Assembly (NCBI GenBank): GCA_910585535.1
Contig: CAJUFK010000059.1
Location: forward strand, 1 to 19,436
DNA length: 19,436 bases
Reading direction: 5' to 3'
DNA from: an uncultured Angelakisella sp.
Lineage (GTDB): Bacteria > Bacillota > Clostridia > Oscillospirales > Ruminococcaceae
The position numbers and the translations under genes were made by a program. Shown here in pieces: positions 14,743 through 19,436 of the stretch. Under the pieces are notes generated by a model. It saw only the letters and a program-made list of their open reading frames with translations. It made no database searches and had not been told where the DNA came from. Position 1 is the first letter of the stretch, and each line of letters opens with the position of its first letter.

Positions 14743-15885
14743 CTACTTCTTGTCCAGATACACCCGGGGCACCCGACTCCGGATGCCGCAGATGCGCTCA
14801 TAGGATACCGATCCGCTTTGGGCCGCCAGCTGGTCCCAGGTAATCTCCCGGTCCCCTTCCCGGCCCACCAGGGTCACCCAGTCCCCGGCTTCGACCCCGG
14901 GAACCTCTGTTATATCCACCATCAGCTGGTCCATGCAGAGCCGCCCCACGATGGGAACTACCTTTCCCTTGACGATGGCCTCCCCCTGCTGCCACATACA
15001 CCGGGGATAGCCGTCGGCGTAACCGATGGCTACGGTGGCAATCCGCCGGGGTTCCTCCGCCGTGTACCTGCGGCCGTAGCTGAGGGTATCCCCAGGGCGG
15101 ATCTCCTTGACCATCTCCACCGCCGCCCGAAGGGACATCACCGGCTCCAGGGGGAAGCAGCCGAACATCTCCTCCGAAGGGGCCAGGCCGTAGCTGACAA
15201 TGCCGAAGCGGCACATTCCCAGCCGCATCTCTGGACGAAGAAGGGTGGCGGCGGAGTTGGCGCAGTGAAGGATCCCCAGATCGAAGCCCTCGGCCTGGAG
15301 GGTTTCGCAGAATCCGGTGAACCGCCGGAACTGCTCCCCGGTAAAGGCGGCGGACTCCTCCCCCAGTTCATCCGCCACGGCAAAGTGGGTAAAAGCCCCG
15401 GTGCAGCGGAGGCTGGGGTTTCGGAGGATCTCCCGGGCCTCGGCAAGGCTCCCCTCCACCGGCGGGCGAAGGCCCAGACGGCCCATGCCGCTGTCCACCA
15501 TCAGGTGAAAGTCCACCCGGACCCCCGCCTTGGCGGCTTCCTCCCCCAGGGCGGCGGCGTATTCCCCGGAGTAGATCCCCTGGGTGATCTCCCCGGCGGC
15601 CAGACGGCCTGCGGCCTGGGGCGGGGTGTAGCCAAAGATCAGGACGGGCCTTGTGACGCCCCCCTGGCGAAGGGCTTCCCCTTCCTCCAGGGTGGCGACG
15701 CCAAACCAGTCCGCTCCCTCCTCCTCCAGGGTGAGGGCCACCCGCACCGCGCCGTGGCCGTAGGCGTCCGCCTTGACCACCGCAAGGTATTTCTGCTCCG
15801 GGGCAAGGAGTCCCCGAAGCCGCCTGTAATTTCTTCTCAGGGCCGAAAGATCAACCTCCGCCTGACACCGCTGGTTCCATTTCAT
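14743..15885 (-). CDS. alr: Alanine racemase
   Basis: This encodes a 380-residue PLP enzyme that interconverts L- and D-alanine. The frame is open far upstream (to 16737), but the start at 15885 has GGGGAG about ten bases before it, begins the normal N-terminus and lies downstream of a clear promoter. The PLP lysine is Lys38 in AVVKADAYGHG. The second catalytic residue is Tyr270 in TLSYGRRY, and the typical GRLCMDQ (C317, M318, D319) and IGYADGYPR motifs are present. Length matches the family. D-alanine feeds peptidoglycan and is the substrate of the dlt system in the same window. The 3' end abuts the convergent gene with only three bases between. Confidence 0.97.
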   Translation of the reverse strand: MKWNQRCQAEVDLSALRRNYRRLRGLLAPEQKYLAVVKADAYGHGAVRVALTLEEEGADWFGVATLEEGEALRQGGVTRPVLIFGYTPPQAAGRLAAGEITQGIYSGEYAAALGEEAAKAGVRVDFHLMVDSGMGRLGLRPPVEGSLAEAREILRNPSLRCTGAFTHFAVADELGEESAAFTGEQFRRFTGFCETLQAEGFDLGILHCANSAATLLRPEMRLGMCRFGIVSYGLAPSEEMFGCFPLEPVMSLRAAVEMVKEIRPGDTLSYGRRYTAEEPRRIATVAIGYADGYPRCMWQQGEAIVKGKVVPIVGRLCMDQLMVDITEVPGVEAGDWVTLVGREGDREITWDQLAAQSGSVSYERICGIRSRVPRVYLDKK

Positions 15886-15920
15886 CCTTTGACGCTCCCC
15901 TTTCCGGTTATTACTACAAC

Positions 15921-15949
15921 AGTATAACTTTTTTCTCTGGTTTTTACAA
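15921..15949 (-). promoter_or_regulatory. alr promoter
   Basis: On the minus strand TTGTAA (15944-15949) and TATACT (15921-15926) are exactly 17 bases apart. The alr start follows 35 bases downstream. The site partly overlaps the region feeding the divergent acyltransferase gene. Confidence 0.75.
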
Positions 15950-15957
15950 CCAAAATG

Positions 15958-15966
15958 TGGTATCAT
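15958..15966 (+). promoter_or_regulatory. Extended -10 promoter of the acyltransferase-like gene
   Basis: TGG followed by TATCAT (15961-15966) resembles an extended -10 element. No clear -35 is present at normal spacing. It lies back to back with the alr promoter, nine bases from its -35. Confidence 0.45.
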
Positions 15967-15996
15967 GTTTTTATCAAAGAAAAAAGGAAGGAAGAT

Positions 15997-16740
15997 ATGG
16001 CGACACAAAAACCCAGGCGGGTCCATCTTATGGACGAGCTTCGAGGGGTGCTGATCGTTGGCATTTCCCTTTACCATCTTCTGTACGACCTTGCGGTGAT
16101 CTTTCCGGTGGGCATCCCCTGGATGTTTTCGGATTGGATGAACGGCATCCGCAACGTCATGGCAGGGTCCCTTATCGTCATCTCCGGCATCTCCTGTCAC
16201 TACGCCCGCAGCAATCTGCGCCGGGGGATACGGACCTTCCTGCTGGGAATGGCGCTGACGGCGGTGACCGGGCTGGTTATCCCCTCCCAATTCATCCTCT
16301 TTGGCATCCTGCACTTTTTCGGCTCCATGATGATGCTCTACGCCCTTTTGGAACCCGCCCTGAAAAGGATCCCCACCCTGCCGGGCCTTGTGGGGTCGGC
16401 CCTTTTGTTCCTTCTCACCTGGCCCATCTACTCCGGCTTTGTCCGCTTGTTTGGGGTGACCCTGTTTCTTCCCGGTTTTCTCTACAACAACCCCCTCACC
16501 TATCCCCTGGGCTTTGCCTGCGCGGGGATCTCCTCGGCGGACTACTACCCCCTGATGCCCTGGGGCTTCCTTTTCCTTGCGGGGAGTTTCTTCGGGCGGT
16601 GGGTCCGGGAAGAACGGCTGCCGGATTTTTGCTACCAAAGCCATCTGCCCTGGCTGGCCTGGGTAGGCAGCCACACCATGGCCATCTACCTGATCCACCA
16701 GCCGGTGATCTATGGCGTTTTGATGTTGATTTTCCATTGA
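15997..16740 (+). CDS. Multi-pass membrane protein, heparan-alpha-glucosaminide acetyltransferase-like (DUF1624 type)
   Basis: This encodes a 247-residue membrane protein. The start at 15997 is preferred over 15955 because AAGGAAGGA lies just before it. The N-terminal phrase RRVHLMDELRGVLIVGISLYHLLYDL (about 7-32) is the signature of the DUF1624/heparan-alpha-glucosaminide acyltransferase-like family, with a conserved Asp-x-x-Arg-Gly before helix 1. About six to seven membrane helices follow, with GILHFFGSMMMLYALLEPAL in the middle and VGSHTMAIYLIHQPVIYGVL near the end, the latter typical of membrane acyltransferases. The substrate is unknown; a cell-surface glycan is plausible. It is divergent from alr. 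Confidence 0.85.
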   Translation: MATQKPRRVHLMDELRGVLIVGISLYHLLYDLAVIFPVGIPWMFSDWMNGIRNVMAGSLIVISGISCHYARSNLRRGIRTFLLGMALTAVTGLVIPSQFILFGILHFFGSMMMLYALLEPALKRIPTLPGLVGSALLFLLTWPIYSGFVRLFGVTLFLPGFLYNNPLTYPLGFACAGISSADYYPLMPWGFLFLAGSFFGRWVREERLPDFCYQSHLPWLAWVGSHTMAIYLIHQPVIYGVLMLIFH

Positions 16741-16743
16741 TAC

Positions 16744-16773
16744 GAAAAACCAATTAAAATTATTTGGTTTTTC
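16744..16773 (+). terminator. A/T-rich hairpin after the acyltransferase-like gene
   Basis: GAAAAACCAA (16744-16753) pairs exactly with TTGGTTTTTC (16764-16773) around a 10-base A/T loop. It starts three bases past the stop codon and ends in a T-run, as terminators do, but its GC core is only two pairs of CC/GG, so efficiency is doubtful. Confidence 0.5.
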
Positions 16774-16803
16774 AATGAGACGGGGCGGCGCGTAGCGACA
16801 CCA

Positions 16804-16843
16804 GCACGCATAGCGTGCGTATCACCGACTTTTCGTCGGTGAT
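16804..16843. repeat. Two adjacent hairpins in the leader of the HD-domain gene
   Basis: GCACGC/GCGTGC (16804-16818, 3-base loop) is followed by ATCACCGAC/GTCGGTGAT (16821-16843, 5-base loop). A GC-rich stretch precedes them (16781-16800). The pair resembles a dispersed palindromic element or a folded leader. The second hairpin ends 10 bases before the AGGAGG of the next gene. No T-run follows. Confidence 0.5.
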
Positions 16844-16863
16844 TAGTATGACAGGAGGATACT

Positions 16864-17448
16864 ATGGACTACAAGGAACGATTTTTGGAGATCTTTCACC
16901 GGGAGGTCACCCGTGAGGGCTCCCAAAAGCTGCTGGACTGGCTGGAGGGCACCGACTTCTTCACCGCCCCGGCCAGCACCCGGTACCACTGTGCCTGCCA
17001 ATTTGGGCTGGTGATGCACAGCCTCAGCGTCTACGACGTGATGATGGAAAAGCACTTTGCCGAGGGGGAGGACAACCGGGAAAGTTTTGCCCTTTGCGCC
17101 CTGCTCCACGACCTGTGCAAGGCACAATATTACAAGGTCTCCACCCGGAACGTCAAGAATGAACAGACCGGCCAATGGGAAAAGCAGCCTTACTACATGG
17201 TGGAGGACAGTTTTCCCTACGGTCACGGGGAAAAGAGCGTTTTTCTCATCGAGCGGTTTCTGCGGCTAAAGCCCGCCGAGGCCACCGCCATCCGCTGGCA
17301 CATGGGGGGCTTTGACGACGCTGCCCGGGGCGGGTGCTTTGCCATCAGCCTGGCTTATGAAAAGTACCCCCTGGCGGTGAAGCTGCACCTGGCCGATCTG
17401 GAATCCACCTACCTGCGGGAAAAGGGCACATCCACAACGAATAAATAG
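16864..17448 (+). CDS. HD-domain phosphohydrolase
   Basis: This encodes a 194-residue soluble protein of the HD superfamily of metal-dependent phosphohydrolases. Metal ligands by pattern are His52 (LVMHSLSV), His82-Asp83 (LLHDLCK), His121 (PYGHGEKS) and His146 (IRWHMGG), which with the spacing fits an HD domain with nucleotide-type substrates. A small basic linker EQTGQWEKQP (100-109) interrupts the core. The RBS ACAGGAGG precedes the ATG. The next gene starts 12 bases downstream, so the two are co-transcribed. The exact substrate is not visible. Confidence 0.88.
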   Translation: MDYKERFLEIFHREVTREGSQKLLDWLEGTDFFTAPASTRYHCACQFGLVMHSLSVYDVMMEKHFAEGEDNRESFALCALLHDLCKAQYYKVSTRNVKNEQTGQWEKQPYYMVEDSFPYGHGEKSVFLIERFLRLKPAEATAIRWHMGGFDDAARGGCFAISLAYEKYPLAVKLHLADLESTYLREKGTSTTNK

Positions 17449-17460
17449 GAGGGTTTTGTT

Positions 17461-17712
17461 ATGCTGGAATACCGTTTTGACACGCAGCTGCTTATCGAGG
17501 GCACCGACCTGGACGAGGACGTCATCCACGACTACCTTTTGGAGAACATCCCCGGGGACTGCCTGCTGGTGGTGGGGGACGAGGAGCTTATCAAGCTCCA
17601 CTACCACACCAATCTCCCCTGGAAGGTGCTGGAATACTGCGCCTCCCTGGGGGACATCCACGACATCATCGTGGAGAACATGGACCGGCAGGCGGGGGGA
17701 CAGCACGGGTAA
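17461..17712 (+). CDS. Small protein resembling the C-terminal domain of FakA/YloV (DAK2-type fatty acid kinase)
   Basis: This encodes an 83-residue soluble protein. The sequence IPGDCLLVVGDEELIKLHYHTNLPWKVLEYCASLGDIHDIIVENM (30-74) closely follows a segment of the FakA/YloV family (G-D-S-L-x-V-V-G-D-x-x-L-x-K-V-H-x-H-T-x-x-P, then IxNM). FakA itself is about 550 residues with an N-terminal DAK2 kinase domain that is absent here, so this is a standalone domain rather than a kinase. Similar small proteins are often annotated as related to dihydroxyacetone kinase. The RBS AGGAGGG and full start indicate an intact gene. The partner is unknown. Confidence 0.85.
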   Translation: MLEYRFDTQLLIEGTDLDEDVIHDYLLENIPGDCLLVVGDEELIKLHYHTNLPWKVLEYCASLGDIHDIIVENMDRQAGGQHG

Positions 17713-17760
17713 GGAGGAACTGAAAATAAGTGACTGGCTGAAAAGCTGATAGATGTATCC

Positions 17761-17796
17761 AAAAACGCCGCCGGCTCTGTGGCCAGCGGCGTTTTT
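17761..17796. terminator. Bidirectional intrinsic terminator
   Basis: AAAAACGCCGC (17761-17771) pairs exactly with GCGGCGTTTTT (17786-17796). The stem has a T-run on either strand, so it serves both the plus-strand FakA-like gene and the minus-strand pyrE-pyrB transcript, which converge here. Confidence 0.93.
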
Positions 17797-17803
17797 CTGT
17801 GTT

Positions 17804-18895
17804 TTATTCCACCTTGGTCTCGCAGTAGAAGCACCGGTACTCCCCGCTCCCCTCCCGGGTAAAGCATTGCTCCAGTCCCTGCTCGGTGGTGGTGATGCAG
17901 TGGGGATTCCGGCAGACGCCCCCTGGCAGGCGGTTCTCCGGCAGGGGGAGGTGGGCCTTGTCGGGAACACTCTTGCCGTCCTTCCCCTCCTCCAAAAGCA
18001 TGAGGATCAGGGCCATGCGGATGTACCTCCCGTAGTACGCCTGGCGGAAGTAGCAGGCCCGGGGGTCGTTGTCCACCTGGACGTCGATCTCGTTTACCCG
18101 GGGGAGGGGGTGCATGACGATGCAGTCCGGCTTGGCCGCCCCCAGCTTCTCCGGAGTGAGGATGTAGCTGTCCTTGAGGCGCTGGTAATCCTCTTCGCAG
18201 GCGAACCGTTCCCGCTGGATCCGGGTCATATACAGAATGTCCAGTTCTCCCATAGCCCCCTCCAGAGAGCGGCAGACCTTGCAGGGGATGCCCTTTTTCT
18301 CGATGTACTCCTCCCGGACCACCGGAGGAAGTTCCAGCTCCTTGGGGGAGATGAGGACAAAGCGGACCCCGGCGTACCGGGACAGGGCTTCAATGAGGGA
18401 GTGGACGGTGCGGCCAAACTTCAGGTCGCCGCAGAGGCCCACTGTAAGGCCGTCAAAGCGACCCTTCTCGTGGCGGATCGTCAGGAGGTCCGTAAGGGTC
18501 TGGGTAGGGTGGTAGTGCCCCCCGTCCCCGCCGTTGATAATGGGCACCCGGGAGTGAAGGGAGGCCACCAGTGGGGCCCCCTCCTTGGGGTGGCGCATGG
18601 CGATGATGTCGGCGTAGGCGCTGGCCACCGCGATGGTGTCGGCGACGCTCTCCCCCTTCTTGGCCGAACTGGAGGAGGAATCGGAAAAGCCCAGCACCTT
18701 TCCCCCCAGGCCCAGCATCGCCGACTCAAAGCTGAGGCGGGTCCGGGTGGAGGGCTCGAAGAAAAGGGTGGCCAGGATCTTTCCGGAGCAGGCGTTTTGG
18801 TATTTTTCCGGAGCGTCCATAATGTCATCGGCGGTGGCGATGAGCCGGTCGATCTCATCGGTGGAAAGCTCCAGAATGTTCAGCAGATGGCGCAT
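17804..18895 (-). CDS. pyrB: Aspartate carbamoyltransferase with a fused PyrI-like zinc-ribbon tail
   Basis: This encodes a 363-residue enzyme of pyrimidine synthesis that joins carbamoyl phosphate and aspartate. Catalytic motifs are PSTRTRLSFESAM (48-60), HPTQTLTDLLTI (129-140) and MHPLPRVNEI (261-270). The catalytic chain normally ends near residue 305-310. Here another 50 or so residues follow and carry C328-x4-C333 and C355-x2-C358. That is the zinc pattern of the PyrI regulatory chain (C-x4-C-x~23-C-x2-C), including CxNPxCI and CxYCE. The nucleotide-binding half of PyrI is absent. It has a strong RBS (GAGGAGGGGG) and is 15 bases downstream of pyrE. Confidence 0.96.
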   Translation of the reverse strand: MRHLLNILELSTDEIDRLIATADDIMDAPEKYQNACSGKILATLFFEPSTRTRLSFESAMLGLGGKVLGFSDSSSSSAKKGESVADTIAVASAYADIIAMRHPKEGAPLVASLHSRVPIINGGDGGHYHPTQTLTDLLTIRHEKGRFDGLTVGLCGDLKFGRTVHSLIEALSRYAGVRFVLISPKELELPPVVREEYIEKKGIPCKVCRSLEGAMGELDILYMTRIQRERFACEEDYQRLKDSYILTPEKLGAAKPDCIVMHPLPRVNEIDVQVDNDPRACYFRQAYYGRYIRMALILMLLEEGKDGKSVPDKAHLPLPENRLPGGVCRNPHCITTTEQGLEQCFTREGSGEYRCFYCETKVE

Positions 18896-18910
18896 CTTGT
18901 CCCCCTCCTC

Positions 18911-19436
18911 TTATTTGCCGATCCAGCTTTCGTCCGACGGATTGTCCCGAAAAGCGATGAGCCGGGCCACATCCTCGGGGCTGATGTAGTTTTCTTCGGC
19001 AGCGATCCGGGCGATAACGTCAAAGTTGGTGAGGCTGCGGTTTTCCACCTGGGCGGCAGCCAGGCGCTGGAGGCCCTTCTGCATCCCGTAAGTAAAGATG
19101 CTGACGATGCCCAAAACCTGGGCCCCGGCTTCCCGAAGGATCTCCACCACCTCGATGACGCTTCCCCCGGTGGAGATAAGGTCCTCCACAACGACCACCT
19201 TCTGATCCGGCTCCAGGCGGCCTTCGATCTGGTTTTTGCGGCCGTGGTCCTTGCCCCCGGCCCGGACATAGCCCATAGGCAGGCCCATCAGGTGGGCGGT
19301 GATGGCGGCGTGGGCGATGCCGGCGGTGGAGGTCCCCATCAAAGCCTGGGCCTCGGGATAGCAGTCCCGAATCAGCTGAACCAGGCCGTTCTCCACATCC
19401 TCCCGGACCTTGGGGGCGGAGAGGGTGAGGCGGTTG
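18911..19436 (-). CDS. pyrE: Orotate phosphoribosyltransferase, N-terminus beyond the window
   Basis: The visible 174 codons continue off the right edge; about 40 N-terminal residues are missing. The open frame runs through 19396 to 19436 (NRLTLSAPKVREDVENG...), so the GTG near 19396 is not the real start. The PRPP-binding motif VVVVEDLISTGGS and the flexible-loop lysine region GGKDHGRKNQIEG identify the enzyme, which makes OMP from orotate. It is the upstream neighbour of pyrB in a pyrimidine operon whose promoter lies outside the window. Confidence 0.95.
   Translation of the reverse strand, partial: NRLTLSAPKVREDVENGLVQLIRDCYPEAQALMGTSTAGIAHAAITAHLMGLPMGYVRAGGKDHGRKNQIEGRLEPDQKVVVVEDLISTGGSVIEVVEILREAGAQVLGIVSIFTYGMQKGLQRLAAAQVENRSLTNFDVIARIAAEENYISPEDVARLIAFRDNPSDESWIGK

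Noticed and set aside
14743..16737. 664-residue open frame on the minus strand covering alr and beyond
   Set aside because: Only the part from 15885 is alr. The upstream part is antisense to the acyltransferase-like gene, is low-complexity in composition, and the true alr start has its own promoter and RBS.

Overview
The window looks like chromosome from a GC-rich anaerobic Firmicute, most likely Clostridia of the Oscillospiraceae/Flavonifractor type. This rests on strong AGGAGG-type ribosome binding sites on nearly every gene, a teichoic-acid D-alanylation (dlt) operon, several lipobox lipoproteins and the general protein style. It is an inference, not a database match. I see no phage, transposase, CRISPR, tRNA or rRNA. 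No gene-free stretch exceeds 300 bases; the longest are 13589-13881 (293 bases) and 1-258.

Layout. Positions 1-258 hold no gene but several inverted repeats that look like a structured RNA or intergenic repeat. Then, on the minus strand, come a small uncharacterised protein (259-597) and a lipoprotein built from two repeats of one domain (681-1742). Positions 1821-8839 form one minus-strand cell-envelope transcription unit. It starts with a promoter and an unusual repeat/palindrome leader near 8763-8839. The genes follow in this order: transglutaminase-like lipoprotein, class-C-beta-lactamase-like lipoprotein, small lipoprotein, dltA, dltB, dltC, dltD and a hidden dltX. A strong terminator at 1821-1859 ends it. 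Genes are joined by ATGA overlaps or gaps of about 12-24 bases.

Upstream of that unit, also on the minus strand, are an acyl-CoA ligase and a sodium:solute symporter (8979-12194) that probably form a carboxylate uptake-and-activation pair. Next is a membrane-anchored XRE-type regulator (12335-13588). A plus-strand gene of unknown function (13882-14739) converges, 3 bases apart, on alr (14743-15885). alr is divergent from a membrane acyltransferase-like gene (15997-16740). A hairpin-rich intergenic element precedes an HD-domain hydrolase and a small protein resembling the C-terminal piece of FakA/YloV (16864-17712). Facing them across a shared bidirectional terminator are pyrB, with a PyrI-like zinc tail, and a partial pyrE running off the right edge.

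How it fits together. Alr makes D-alanine. DltA activates it and loads it on DltC. DltB, DltX and DltD pass it across the membrane to teichoic acid. The beta-lactamase-like lipoprotein in the same operon could be the opposing D-alanyl esterase, as FmtA is in Staphylococcus. The points most worth a second look are the out-of-place dltX overlapping the end of dltD, the three lipoprotein genes leading the dlt operon, and the repeat-flanked palindrome just downstream of its promoter.
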